NCBI RefSeq assembly: GCF_000224145.3
Contig: NW_004190444.2
Span: 211,481-275,480 of the forward strand
From: Ciona intestinalis
Taxonomy: Eukaryota; Chordata; Ascidiacea; Phlebobranchia; Cionidae
Length of the DNA stretch: 64,000 nucleotides
Direction of reading: 5' to 3'
Shown: in pieces, positions 42,349 to 55,104 of the stretch
How the letters are laid out: each line of letters starts with the position of its first letter
Numbering within the stretch: the first letter of the stretch is position 1
Program-made: the position numbers and the translations under genes
Notes under the pieces: generated by a model
Told to the model about the DNA's origin: nothing
The model's database searches: none
The model's input: only the letters and a program-made list of their open reading frames with translations

Positions 42349-45300
42349 TCAGGAATTCGCGAGATTCGACGGCTCAAATATCGCTGAGTCACGAAACGAA
42401 AATGAAGCGAGATCCTGCGATGACGACTCAGCATTTCCTTGATCGAGAAGCGACAATAATTCCCCGATTTGACAAAAATTCGTCCGTTTTGAATTTTCTT
42501 CGGAATTTTCTCGCACCCCCGTTTTGTCGGCCGCCTCGACTAGTATTCCACTAGTGGGGGTAGTGTTATCGAGGAGCAACGACTGAAGCGTGTCAATGTG
42601 AGCGGATCGTTCACTCTCGCCGTCAACCACGGGGGTTAACTCCTTTGTGAGGTCATAGCTGTTTGAGTTGTTATGGTTACGGGGAATTTCCGTGATGTCA
42701 CCTGATTGAGTTGAAGAATTAATTAAATTATCACCAAAATTCATTATTAATTCAAAAACTTTAGAAATGCTTGATTTTAATATTGGAATTATACGTACAG
42801 CTACAGTAGATTCTAAACACAGTTGCCCATGGGACCTTGCTTCACAACTATGCATTGCAACTACCTTGCTTTTGATGTATTTTCATAATATCTTCATTTT
42901 TCCCAGCACTATTCCTCCTGAGTGCACCTATAGCACCAGATAACGTAACTTTATGCGGCCATGGGTGGTAGTTGATCACGTTCGTTGAAATTCCATTCAT
43001 TGGGGACGTGGGATCTTTCTTAACAAAGTTTATCTGCAACAGAAACCAATTTAAACAGTGAAGAACAAAGGTGATTGGTTCAAATCCCAACCCAGGGATT
43101 TATGTCCCTAATTTTAACAGGAAGCACCAAGCGCTGGTGGGTGAATAGAAACTAATGATGTAAAAATATATATCTGTTACTCACATCATCAATCTCGTAG
43201 CTTCTGACATTGCAATCCACATTAATAAACAAATATAACATTGAACCAATATTCATACAAACCCAGTAAAGTGCATAACACATGCATAACTTCGGTTCCT
43301 ACTGCACGCACCCACATACATTTAGAAAAACACGCTACAATATGTTTGTATCCTTATGGACCTTAAGCATACTTGCACAAACAACCAGCTAACAACCACG
43401 ATACATACACATAAATGCATACATAACCATGATATACACAACAACACCAACACGCAATACATACAGATGAAGTTGGAGGTTGGAGTTGGAATTCTGTTGT
43501 TTCGTTTATTAAACTGGATGGGACCTGGGCGACATAAACATCATATTAATTGGGAAAACATAAACATCATATTAATTGGGAAAACATAAACATCATATTA
43601 ATTGGGAAAACATAAACATCATATTAATTGGGAAAACATAAATATAAATTATGAACTTAAATTATTATAATGTGCATAACCCTATGCGTGTTTGTTTAAT
43701 GTTTAATCATAAACTTTATTGGGATTTAATTTAACATAAATAATTTTCTCTTTGAATTCGATGGCGATGATTAAAATAGTTAAAAAGCACAGAGAAGGGA
43801 ATTAGCAACAAAACAACAGTCATTAAAGGGCCTAAACACACCCCACGTCACTTTTATTTTTTATGGTAAATTCATAAAGCGACTGTTTTATTGATTCCAA
43901 AAATATTTTGCTTATTAAAATTGGTCCAGTATAGGCGGAGATATTCGTCCTCAAACAGTGATCTCTAGCGCTATCCTTTTTTTACTACGAGCTCCGTGAT
44001 ATAAACACCCCACTACTGCAAGACACTTACGTCTGTCGATTTGGATCTTTTAATAATTTCCTTGCTTAGATGAGCATTCGTATTATCATGAATGTGATTG
44101 TTGGTTAGTTTGGTTGGTTGGGTGTACGAACGTGTCTGTGGGGAAGCTGGATTACTATGTATATTGTACACAAGCTAATATTGTGCTCATGCTCACTGTT
44201 GGATATAAATAAGCAATAACCATAAATACATGCAACACACATTGGGGTGAACTATTATGGGCAAGGACCTACTATAAGGAATGCCCATGGTGCTTGAAAA
44301 TCAACTAGAGTTGGTAAATTACATTATTTTTAACAACTTCTGTTTCAATCACCATGGGCTTGAAGAACCCCACTGAGGCACGCAATGATGGATTCTACAT
44401 TACGCAGGTGAGGTCCTTGAGGGAGGCGTAACCAAGACCTACGCAAAATTTGCCAATTACCCAAATCAGCAAATAAAACAATGTGGGATATAAAACCAGA
44501 GACCCCTAAAATACCCACCAGCGACTTCCTTTGTTTCATCGTAGTTTTCTTTTTCTTCGGTGACCTTGCGATGACCTCATTCAGGGGATTCCCCGCTGGT
44601 TTCTTAAAGTGGGTGACCGTTATGTGGGGTGAGGGGACTTTCCCCTCGTGGGTGGGTAACGAGGTAGACCGGGGTTTTCCCGGGGCTTCGAAGGGGGGCT
44701 GTAATCGTTCTGCCCCATTGGAGGCCCCGACTTTATCTGATGGTTGCGTCTTATTTCCATTAGGTGCGCTAGAGGTCGTCCTTTTATGTCGCATTGTGAC
44801 ATCAGCACTGTAGGATTTTAAAGTCCTGGGCGCTGGAGCGGAAACGCACCTTTTATTGTGAGGTTGCTCAATTGATTCAATGTCGCTTGTGACATCACAG
44901 TCGCAGGGATTCGAGTTGGTTTCGTTGCTTTCCTGGATATGGTTCGACGCTGAGTTCATTGGAACGAACGAAAAGTTGGTTTTGCCCTGAGTTACGTTGG
45001 AACGACTTTGTTTCAGCAACTGTCGAGCGAAGTTGGCTTGCGTGAACGAGGACGTAAACGTTCGCCACTGGAGGTCAGAGTTGTGGTTGTATGGGGAGTG
45101 GAATGAATCCAACGTTCGGGATGCGAATCGACATACCTGGGGGGTGGGGGTCATTATGTAATGTTTTAAACAACAAATACCTGAAATGTTATAATATGAT
45201 AGCCTATGTTTTTAAGGAAAAAAGCTTCCGATCTAAATTGTTTAATTGGAAAACCAATGTTTTGTTTGCCTGGAGAGGGTGGGGGCTGGGGTAATGCAAT

Positions 45301-46042
45301 ATATTTTAGTTAGTGACCACTGGGTTGGAGCAATGGCCATGTCTTGCCCAAGAATGCTCCCAACATGATGTGTTAAGCATTTTGGTTGCAATGCCACCTG
45401 ACCACCAACTTTAAATATGTGAATGATAATACTCACACAAGTATTGGATCCATTTGGATGCATGCCAATGTTTGACACTTGTAATGCTTATAATAAAAAT
45501 CACATAATACATACATACCCTGTATACCCATGTTATTTATACACGTTAATACTCACAGTAGATGGCATTGGAGGTTGAGACTGAGAAGACAGATGAGGAG
45601 GAAGAGTTGCATCCGGATCGAATGAGGAATCCTCCCAACAATCGATGTAGCGAGGAGTGGAAGATCTGGGAGGGAGGTAGGCCGTAGGGTAATATTAAAT
45701 GTACGATGCAATCTATTTACAACGACTGTCGTTATAACACGGGTGTTCTGTTTCATACACCTCGTGACAGCTTACGAGTTACCAAGTATGTAACTTATTT
45801 AAAACATCACCAAAAAACGGGACTTAAATATTAACAAAACTCCTAATAATACAAATTATTGTATAACCTCATACACACAATATAAGCTATGCACATAATG
45901 TTTGAAGGCAGTTAAGACAATTGTGATATATATATATTAAGGGAGCTGTTATGTTTATGCTTTATTTTGTTTATGCATTTACTAATTTGACTGAATGCTT
46001 AATAAAAGTCCTGATTTTATATAAGATTGTTTAATCATTGTG

Positions 46043-46077
<35 letters not shown>

Positions 46078-49000
46078 ACGCACACGCACGCACACACACG
46101 CACGCACACGCACGCACACATAAACACACATAATAAATGCAAACACACAAAGTTGGGTAAGTCCCCACGCATATAGTTCCTTATATTTGTGGGTGGGTGG
46201 GATTTGAATATTAGCTGTGATGTCACAATAGTGAGTGTTACATAAAAACTATCATTGTCTTGTCATAAATGAATAGGAAATTGAAACTTTATTGTCTATA
46301 TTTCGCTAGAGTTGCACAAATATTAAAGATTTAAATAATTACAGTGGGGGATTTAATCCAGCAGTATTTACTGAAAAAGTAACACTTAATCAGTTTCAGT
46401 TAATCAACTTTAACCATCCTCAGTGTTAAATGAGACAAGAGTGAGTGTTATATAAATACCATACAATGTCATAGAACATATTATGACGTAACACAAGACA
46501 CGCAAACCTGGGAAAAAGTGAAAATGAAGATTTGGACTTGGGTGGGGTGATCGAACTCTGCGCTCTAGCTCCACCTAGATGCCCAACTGCATTGTGGGTA
46601 TTCGGAGATATCTTCGATTCCGCTTTTGTTGCTCGTTGGTCCACTAAAACATAGAAATAATAAAAAAAAACATTGAAATGGCTTTGATGCACCTTGGGTG
46701 TTGGGGTGATAGGCCTGTATGTATGTAACTTCTCGCATGGCGGGGCAACAACAGTAGTTATAACACGGGTGTTCTGTTTCATACACCTCGTGCCCGCTTA
46801 CGAGTTACTACACATGTAACTTTGTGAGTGATTTTTTTTTTGTATGACTGACAATTTAGACAAAGACAAAAGATTAGACAAAACTGAAGACCTCAAACTT
46901 ATAGAGTACAGGTGTAACACCCTAGGTGTTAGACAAACACACCTGTTTTTGTAGGGAGTGAATTCAACTGTTGGGAAGATTTTTCTTTCAATCTTATCTT
47001 TGCTCTTGCATGATCCACAACTAACTCATCAAAGGTTTTCCTTCGGCCTAAATGTGGTAGTTATGTGTTTAATAGGATCGGCTTTTATAGGTATGCCCAG
47101 TCACACAGATAAAGCTAAGTGTGTACCCAGATAAACTGCTATTTTGTCACAGTTTTTTAAAGGTGGTTCTGTGGTTAATAATGTGTTTTAATATTATTAG
47201 ATTGATTTTTTGTCTGGCATAGGCGCCAAACATGGGGCAGCAGGGTGGGCAGGCCAACCCTGGAATTGTATGCACTGCATTAAATAGTAAACATTGTTTA
47301 AATAAGTTGGGCTTTCATATGATCACACAGTCATAGAATGTTTCTCCATACATTCCTAGACAGTGTGATGTTTTGTTAATATATGTTAAGTTAAATTGTT
47401 TTTTGGTTATTTTTGACAGTTAGTTTTGCAAATTTTCAACAAAACAATAACCTTGAATCGGTTGCACCACTTTTCACAGGTGTTTATATAAGTTAAGTTG
47501 TATTTGACCGACACTTCAGTATTTTAAACAGGTAATTTTACAAATTTTCAACAAAACAATAACCTTGAATTGGTTGCACCATTTTTCACAGGTGTTTAAA
47601 CAAGTCATATTTACTTGGAGCACACAAAACATAACAAACACTGAATTTGAATATTCTGCTGCAGATCATGGTAACTAAATATGTTCTCCTGGCATTTTAT
47701 AAACACAGGGGAGGCAGGGATAGTTAGACACACAATTCTGTGAAACAAATCTAACTTATTGGTTGTAATTTTTACTGATTAATGCGATGCAGAAATTTGG
47801 GGTTAGCCTGCCCAGCAAAACTGCTAGTTAAAAAAGTTGGGGCCTTTTACGTTAAGAAACTTTGCATAAGCCGAAGCTCAAGACCCTCTTACAAGCCTAT
47901 TAGGAAATATATTGTGAAAAATATCTTATATATTTACCTGTGACTTTCCGTTTAATACTTCTTGAATGTGACTTACAGGTAAGAGACCTCGTACAGTTAG
48001 TTTGTTCGTCTGCTATCCAAACACCACAGTGTCGATCAGGGTCGTATTCCCTGGCTGTGATATATACAACATTACTACTGGATGGTATTTAGGGGGAAAA
48101 TGTGAAATAAGGATGTAACACTGCCAAACATATGTTACGGATGATTAGTTTGGGAAACACATTAGTGGCCACTGGATTGGAGTAATTGTAGTTAAGTATC
48201 TTGCCCAAGGACACATACGCTGATATGCCCACAAAGGTAGCAGCATCGAGTCTCGAACCTGTAACCCCTGGTTATAATGAGAGCGCAATATCAACTGTGT
48301 TATGACATTACCCAATTAACCATTTTATTCCATGGAAGCTGAGATTTAGACCTAGTTCACCCACCACCCAAAATTCCAATTTATTCAAAAAGTACAACAT
48401 AACCCACAATCCTACCTTTTAAAGGCAGAATTTTCTTTGGTTTTGGCAACACTTTATTAGTAGTAGCACCGTTGTGGGCCTGGTTTGGGGTATTCCCCCT
48501 GTCAGATGTTTTGACAATATCCAGCTGTGGATTGTATTTATGTTTGTGCTGCCTGTGTGGGGGGGAGGCAAGATGGACTTTCTCTGGGACAGAAAATTGA
48601 ATTTTAAGCGAGCGTTCCTCTTTCTCCCCTTGTTTAATGTTCGCTACCGCTGTCAACGTTTCATTCGAACTGACAACTTTCGCTGCGTCTACGAACGACC
48701 TCGTAGGGTTTTGTTCAACGATGTGGTTCTTCTTTGCGAGTTTATGAAGTTTATTGGTGTGTCCTCGCTTGTCTACGTCGCTGATCTTCCTCACAAGGTC
48801 CGGTTTCATTCGATTGATCTTCGCGGAGGAGAATCTATGATGATCCTCATTCTTCTTGAAGTGGTTCTTATCCCTCTGGACATGGTGGCCAGTGTTGCCG
48901 CAAACCGAGGCAGAATTCACAAGCACTGGAGGAATCTTCACTTGATTTGGAGCCGATTTTAATCTCGCAACACTGTGGGGTTTGAGATCGAAATCTCGGA

Positions 49001-51362
49001 AAACTTCAGACTTTTCAAGTTTGTGTCGCGACGGGGAAGTCCTGTACGTATCCGTGGTAACCATGACATCATTATCAGAGCGAATACGAGGTTTCTTCAC
49101 GAACTCCGGGTTTTTGCTTTTCTCTTTGTGGTGTTTTTCTACAGGTTATGAAACCATTATTATTAGAATGGGATATTTATTATTGAGTGTCTATAAACTG
49201 CCTCAGTGGGGTCTAGATGGTAGCACCCTGGGTGTTGAAGTATTGGGCCAACTCTGGCCTAAATCCCAGGTCTCATGGCGTGCCACACTATAGGACCTCA
49301 CCCATATAGAATAGAATGTGCATATACAATGTTGGGGTAATGGCCAACTCTGACCTAAATCCCAAATCCTAAACAAGAACCTCATCCATAATAAACACCT
49401 ATATACTTATACTTACCAATATGAAAGTTAAAAGCCTGAGGTTTAACGGGCGAACCACAGTGGCTGCAAACAACAACGTAGAAATGATCTTTCGCTGGAC
49501 AAAATCCAAACAACCCTAAGTCTGTAATATAAGATTTCTATGATTATTTATTTGTCTGTAAAATAGGATTTCTATGATCTGGTTGTCGGTTATATAAAAT
49601 TTCTATGAGTATTCCGTTGTCTGTCCTATGTATTATAACATTTCTATGATTTGGTACAAGCATACGATCCTTATGTGACTTAATAACGAAAAACAAAAGA
49701 AATTAAGTGGATTGAAAAAAGTAAAGGTGTGACATCATAATGCATTATTGAAACATAACAATGACACTTGTTCAACTTCCTGTTCTGACAATCAGATGAA
49801 CAATGGTGATTGTTGCTTCATAAACTTATAACTATGTGTTTATCTATTTTGTAAAAAATTAAATAAAACATCATTGAAAAAAACTTGTATTTTTTTAAAC
49901 GGAAGAGTAATTTTCAATGAACAAAATATTGTTTCGAAACTTATTTTGTTGCAACTAAGCTTATTCATACGATTGAATGTAACTTATACAAAATATAAAA
50001 AAACAAAACAAAATTAGATACACAGTAGGCTATATAATATTATATATATACATTATTTTTTAAACCTATACTTAAACAAAATCAAAATAAATTGGAGTGA
50101 AAGAATCTGCCTACGATATATGGAACATAATCTATATTATGACATCATAGGTGTTTATATGATGTGTGAAACATGACCCATTATTATACGACTGACAATA
50201 TTTGTTTTTATAACTTGTTATCCACGGAGATAAAATAACCCAACAGTTTTCACTACATTAAGCGGGTAAGTTTTGTAAAATTTTAAAGTAAAAAACAGAC
50301 CTCAGTGTTAGTGAAGAATCCTTCCCCTGGTTTATTGACTAGCCACCAACACAACCCCTAACTACCAACCTACAACACATCCTAATCTACCTAAGGATTC
50401 TTCACTAGTGATCAAAATGCATTAATATGATTGACAGGTGATTGTTTTGTCATAGTTTGGTTTATGAGTCATATTACCCACCTTGTCTTTTAAGTTTTGC
50501 CACTTCTTTGTCTTGTCGAGTTGAAACACTATCAGGGCTGCTATCATTGCCTGTTAAATAGGTTGGGTTAGATTTTTCACATTTATTTTAATGTATAAGG
50601 GAACCACCAACCATGAAAGGCTGGTATTATGAAGCTAAAAAGTGGAGTTGACATTTTGTGTGTCCCGTCTTATATTAATATATTAAAGTCAAAGTAACAG
50701 CCCAGTTTTAAACCAATTGTGAGTACGGGAGTGGCAACCATGGATAAGTCACTCAAGTTCCCACCCACGAAGATATAAATGACCAAACCAACCAAAATTC
50801 ATGTCTGTTTATCCACACACTGCAATAGCTTCAGCAACTCGACTGTGGACATGGGAGTGGCAACCATGGATAAGTCACTTAAGTTCCCACCCACAAGGAT
50901 ATAAATAATTAAATGTTTTTAATAGATAGTATGTTGCACTTAGTGATTACACAGCAAAGGTATCAATACTGTATGGTGGGTGTAGTTGGCCTATGCCATA
51001 TAATACATGAGGTTATACCTGCTTACTAATGAACTTATTTATACTATTGTGGCGGAGCAATAGTCGTTATAACACGGGTGCTCTGTTTTATATACGTCGT
51101 GCCCGCTTACCAGTTACCACGTATGTAACTTTGTGGGTGATTGTTTTTTGTAACGTTTACAATTTAGACAATCCATTGGTGCCATTTAATTAGTGACTAC
51201 TGAGTTGGAACAATTTCTGTCGGGTGTTTAAATGAAACTTGTTTGAATTAAAACCATACCTCCAGCCCCAGTATCTGACTCCACAGCATTCTGCCAATCC
51301 GTCCAGCTATGTCCGGCAAATAAGTCAAGTTCGGGTCCAGTCGTATCATCAAAGGCAGCCAT
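42349..51362 (-). CDS. ATXN7: Ataxin-7 homologue (SAGA deubiquitinase module)
   Basis: Ten exons on the minus strand: 51362-51260, 50550-50482, 49521-49417, 49138-48416, 48054-47938, 46643-46508, 45665-45557, 45136-44519, 43033-42865 and 42767-42349. All junctions are GT-AG, all phases agree, and the sum is 2568 nt (855 residues; human ATXN7 has 892). The N-terminus has the ataxin-7 pattern LDLFAGHSWTDWQNAV. A zinc finger follows (GFCPAKDHFYVVVCSHCG, with C76, C79, H91 and H95/96). The SCA7 domain spans residues 337-363 (DPDRHCGVWIADEQTNC; C343, C354, C360, H363). The rest is low-complexity and basic. Ataxin-7 tethers the deubiquitinase module (USP22, ATXN7L3, ENY2) to SAGA in the nucleus. 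No polyglutamine tract is seen. The last two exons are less certain because they lack a recognised domain. Confidence 0.88.
43532..43640. repeat. 26-bp tandem repeat in the last-but-two ATXN7 intron
   Basis: About four units of ACATAAACATCATATTAATT with GGGAAA lie in the intron between the exons ending at 44519 and starting at 43033. Confidence 0.9.
45300..45420 (-). repeat. SINE-related fragment in ATXN7 intron
   Basis: The segment GTGACCACTGGGTTGGAGCA with CTTGCCCAAGAATG matches the tails of the SINE copies at 48170 and 59390. It is diverged. Confidence 0.55.
45715..45795 (-). repeat. Palindromic repeat family, single copy in ATXN7 intron
   Basis: CGACTGTCGTTATAACACGG and CATACACCTCGTG match the 97-bp satellite unit in reverse orientation. 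Confidence 0.85.
46043..46128. repeat. CA/CG-interrupted microsatellite in ATXN7 intron
   Basis: A run of ACACACAC and CGCACACG units. The long cysteine/valine frame on its minus strand is an artefact of the repeat. Confidence 0.97.
46730..46815 (-). repeat. Palindromic repeat family, single copy in ATXN7 intron
   Basis: GTTATAACACGGGTGTTCTG and CACCTCGTGCCCGCTTACG, preceded by CGCATGGCGGGGCAAC, match a whole satellite unit in reverse. Confidence 0.88.
47215..47815. mobile_element. MITE (CATAGGCGCC family) containing foldback pieces
   Basis: The left end GGCATAGGCGCCAAACATGG and the interior GGGTGGGCAGGCCAACCCTG match the MITE at 42046; the region 47700-47815 matches the opposite side. Between them lie two partial copies of the foldback repeat (AACAATAACCTTGAATCGGT). 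This is a nested repeat inside an ATXN7 intron. Confidence 0.65.
48170..48300 (-). repeat. tRNA-derived SINE in ATXN7 intron
   Basis: TCTTGCCCAAGGACACATAC, with GCAGCATCGAGTCTCGAACC as a box-B-like stretch, matches the SINE at 37732. Confidence 0.75.
51045..51140 (-). repeat. Palindromic repeat family, single copy in ATXN7 intron 1
   Basis: GTTATAACACGGGTGCTCTG and CGTGCCCGCTTACCAGTTAC match the satellite unit in reverse, with a few substitutions. Confidence 0.85.
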
Positions 51363-52676
51363 AATAAATCAACCCATTTAATCTTACGCCATTACTCTTG
51401 GTAATCCAAAATTTACCAACTTTTCGGTTTAAGTACGTAATTTATTGTTTATTTCTGATATAAACCGTTCAATAGGGGTTAATTTTGAACAATTACCGGC
51501 ATAATTTGGTATAATTTACTAATAACATTAAAAACAAAAAGTTTTCAATAAATATTAAAAGCATCGCCGCACCAGCTGACTTTATCCACATGAGGCGCTA
51601 GAAATCAATTGTTCTTTGATCTGTTTACCAAAACTCCCCGTCGAGAAAACGGTTTCTCGCCTTTTTATTGCTTCAAATTTAGAAATTTTCTATTTATAAC
51701 TGGCTCAAAACTTTAGTAGGTATATTATTCAGTAAAATTGTTTATGTTTTTATGGCAAAAATACTCCAAAGTAGATAAAAACGACTGAATCTGGTTAAAA
51801 TGTCAGACATAGGAATTATTGAGCACGTAGGGCCCAGAGTCGTATAAACACCGAGTAGTCCAACTGCCGCCTTTGTGTTTCCAAAATAGAGCAAAAGTAG
51901 TGATTTTAGCAATAGGTTTAAACGAACCTTTTAGGTTTTGTTTGTATTTTCCTTTTGTGGAACGGTGTAAAACAGCTTTTATTTACATTACCAAGCATTT
52001 TTTTGAAAAAATATATTAATTTAGCCCCATTAAATGACTAAAATGTCACAAATCAACCGCTTCTAATTTTATTTTTTGACTTTTTTTGATACAGAAAACA
52101 AATAAAACATGATTTTTACATTTTTTACCGTTTAAATTTGTTTCTAGGGTCAAGTTTTTCTGTAATTTACCGAAAAACATACATTTTCCCTATGCCTACT
52201 GTGTTATTTTGGAACCAAATTGCCGTTCAATTTGTCTTTTACGTAACAATGGGTTGGACTACTCGGTATTTCTATGGCTCTGGCAGGGCCAATGTAATAT
52301 AGTTCTGTTTCTTCGAAAAGTATTGCTACATATAATACGTGCCCATCTATTAAAGCTAAGTTGTCCTGTTTTGAAATGTTACACAATTTAGAATATTAAA
52401 AATATCATCAGAGTTGCATTTTTTATTCACTACAACAATGCTGAAATTTTTTTACAAATCGTCACTACCAGAGCCATAGAAATACACATTCCGTTTGCGG
52501 AACTAGTTTGGGGACGAAAATATTCTTTGGCGAAAGCACTGGGGTTACGGGCGCGAGTTTTGTTTACTTCACTACAGTTGTTTTGTAGCTTATGTTTATT
52601 TACTACAACATAATTAATAACAGGCACAGTTTGGTTGGAGATTGGATATTCAAACTGTGTAAAGCTTTAACTTAAC
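51363..52676. promoter_or_regulatory. Divergent intergenic region between ATXN7 and THOC7
   Basis: ATXN7 starts leftward at 51362 and THOC7 rightward at 52677, so this 1.3 kb should hold both promoters. It contains an inverted repeat of about 32 bp: GTCGTATAAACACCGAGTAG near 51839 is mirrored by CTACTCGGTATTTCTATGGC near 52258. A third partial arm (CCAGAGCCATAGAAATAC) lies near 52469. No clear TATA box can be assigned. The repeat suggests an inserted MITE of about 450 bp. Confidence 0.5.
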
Positions 52677-55104
52677 ATGGCGAGTGACGGTAAGTCATAA
52701 ATATAAAGTTTGACGCCGTTAAAATGCATTAAAAGATGTACAAATTTTACTGCAATTATAACGTTATATATTTACGTATTTGTGACTTATTTATATATGC
52801 TAGTTACGTATATGTGCAAATCGTTTTGCTAATTCCCTTCTGTTCGTTGTTCTAATTAATCAGTTTCAAAAAGTAAATAAAGTTATACATTATAGTTCCC
52901 ATTTAACCCAATATGTAAAGTTTTTTTACATTGTAAACACTAAACAACATTCGTTTAATCGTATATTCATATTTAAAGCATATTATGTTGACTGTTGTTT
53001 TTAAAAACGACCTTCGCTACTGTATTATAAGAGATAAATAAGTCTTACGTTTGTAACCCCCCAGATGACGTGATACGCAAACGGTTGTTGATCGACGGCG
53101 ACGGTGGAGGCGATGAACGGAGGTTGAACGCGCTCATGAAGCTATTTATTAAGTGGTGTAACTCACCTGATCCTGATATGTGGGTATTTTGTTTGGTGTG
53201 GCAGTTAGCATGAGGTGTGTATGCGCCCATGTTTGGAATTTATAAAGAGGGGTAGTCTATTTTGGAACATTTCTTCACGTACAAGCGAAAAACCAGATAT
53301 ATGATGCAATGAGCATGGTTCATTTTATTTAATGCCTTATTTTTTACAAAATGGGCATTCTATTGTGCCCTCTCTGTTCTATTTTAAACAGTTCTAATTT
53401 AACATACAATATAAACCCTACAGATCAACACACCAACGAATGCTGTCGTTTCTTGCTGTTGGTGAATTCGCTGTAGCCAAGTCATCCTTTGTTTATGAAA
53501 TGAATATGAAACAGATGGAGAAATATAAACAACTACAGGTTTGTGGAATATTTATCTATAAATACAACTTTATCTCAATGTTCTGGTTACAATATGCCTG
53601 GAATTCTAAGTACAACACACCAATATATTTGGGCTAATTTATTAGATACCAGGGTTGGTCCATTACTAATCACTCTAGACATCACATTGGCACATCCCCA
53701 TCTTAATATACACAATATTTCATGTTAAAAATCAGCATTGCTTTATTTTTTACAGTAGCTGTATTAGAGAAGTTAATTTAGATATCAAACTATGCCTGTT
53801 AGCAAGGGCAGCAGAATAATACCTTATACATTGATGCATATGTTTAATATTATATTCATACACATAATGTTTGTGGCTTATATATAGGAGGAAATTGATG
53901 CAAATGTTTCTCTGGCCAAAAAAGAAATTGAAAAATGTAAAACCGAACTTGCTGAAGCTCGTCTAATTCGAAAGAATCGAAAAGAATACGACGCGCTTGC
54001 TGGTGTGGTGTTGCAACATCCGGATAGGCAGCAAACTGAGGGGTAAGTCCGGGTGTTGGTGTAGTGTAATTAACTTATTATAATAGGGCAGGGGTTGGTA
54101 TTGGTAACTAGCAGATGGTGGCTTGCTATAAGTGTGACCTGGCTTATGTCTGTGGCCTGGCATTTATTTTTAACATTTTGAGATTTTTCCGATTTTTTAT
54201 TTTGTTTTGTAAAATATACATTTGGTCATTGCAACACACAACAAGCTGTTGGAACTTGGTGTAAACTATGTGTCTATGTTATAAACTTTTTACCCTGCTA
54301 TAGAGTATCAGTGTGTGGCCTGGTTTCTATTTGCAACCTGGCTTTGGTCTGTGACGTGATATTGGTCCGTGGCCTCGCAGTTGTTTGTAATCTTAATCTT
54401 TACCATGGATTAACAACACATCATTTAGTTAAAATGTTCCTGAATGTACATTTTAGGATTTATTTTGTTTTGTAAAATATATATTTGGTTTTTACAACAC
54501 ACAACAAGTTGTTGCATAATTGTGTAAACTATGTTATAACAATCACCTATGACATCACAGACAAATCTCTGAGTTGAAATGTGACTTGAAAGAACTGGAA
54601 GCCAACGAACTAAGGCTTGTGGAGAAATTGGACTTAAGGAAGAAACAGTTTCATGCGTTGCTTACTTCCATTAACCATCTACAGATAATGCTCAATGGTA
54701 AGTTGGGGACATGGTATGTATAATGACACTATGGTACATTGGTATGACTGCTTGCCTTTTAAGTGGAGGGTACATGGTTTGAAGCCTGATGTTGCCACCA
54801 TTGTGGGCGTATGTGTCTTTGGTCAAGACACTTGTCGGCAATTGCCCTCCCGTCTAAACCCCAGGTCCCATGGCATGCCTTACTGTTGGACAAGGAGATA
54901 AATTATCCAATCAATTCTTCACCACTTGTATGATTAATTAATAGTAGGAACGCACTTATATAGAATAAAAGAAATAAATAGATAAATAAACCAAACATCT
55001 TCTTACAAACAGAAGAGGAAGAGGAGGACAAGCGATCACTGGATGTTGACATGGATGATGCAAAGATGGATACTACGCCGGAAGAACTTGCGCAGAAAAC
55101 CTGA
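52677..55104 (+). CDS. THOC7: THO complex subunit 7 homologue
   Basis: Six exons: 52677-52689, 53065-53179, 53424-53538, 53888-54042, 54561-54697 and 55013-55104. All junctions are GT-AG, all phases agree, and the total is 627 nt (208 residues; human 204). It opens MASDDDVIRKRLLIDGDGGG, nearly identical to the human DDEVIRKRLLIDGDGAG, and continues FIKWCNSPDPD. A long coiled-coil region follows (ARLIRKNRKEYDALAGVV; LRKKQFHALLTSINHLQ), with an acidic tail. THOC7 is the coiled-coil subunit of THO/TREX, which couples transcription to mRNA export in the nucleus. Exon 1 has only 13 coding bases, so ORF-only prediction would miss it. Intron 5 carries a SINE copy (about 54735-54900). Confidence 0.95.
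54735..54900 (+). repeat. tRNA-derived SINE in THOC7 intron 5
   Basis: GGTTTGAAGCCTGATG, CCACCATTGTGGGCGTATGT and AGACACTTGTCGGCAATTGC match the SINE family. The 68-codon frame over it is repeat-derived. Confidence 0.75.

Noticed and set aside
46035-46226. Cysteine/valine-rich minus-strand open frame
   Set aside because: It is a translation of the CA/CG microsatellite inside an ATXN7 intron.
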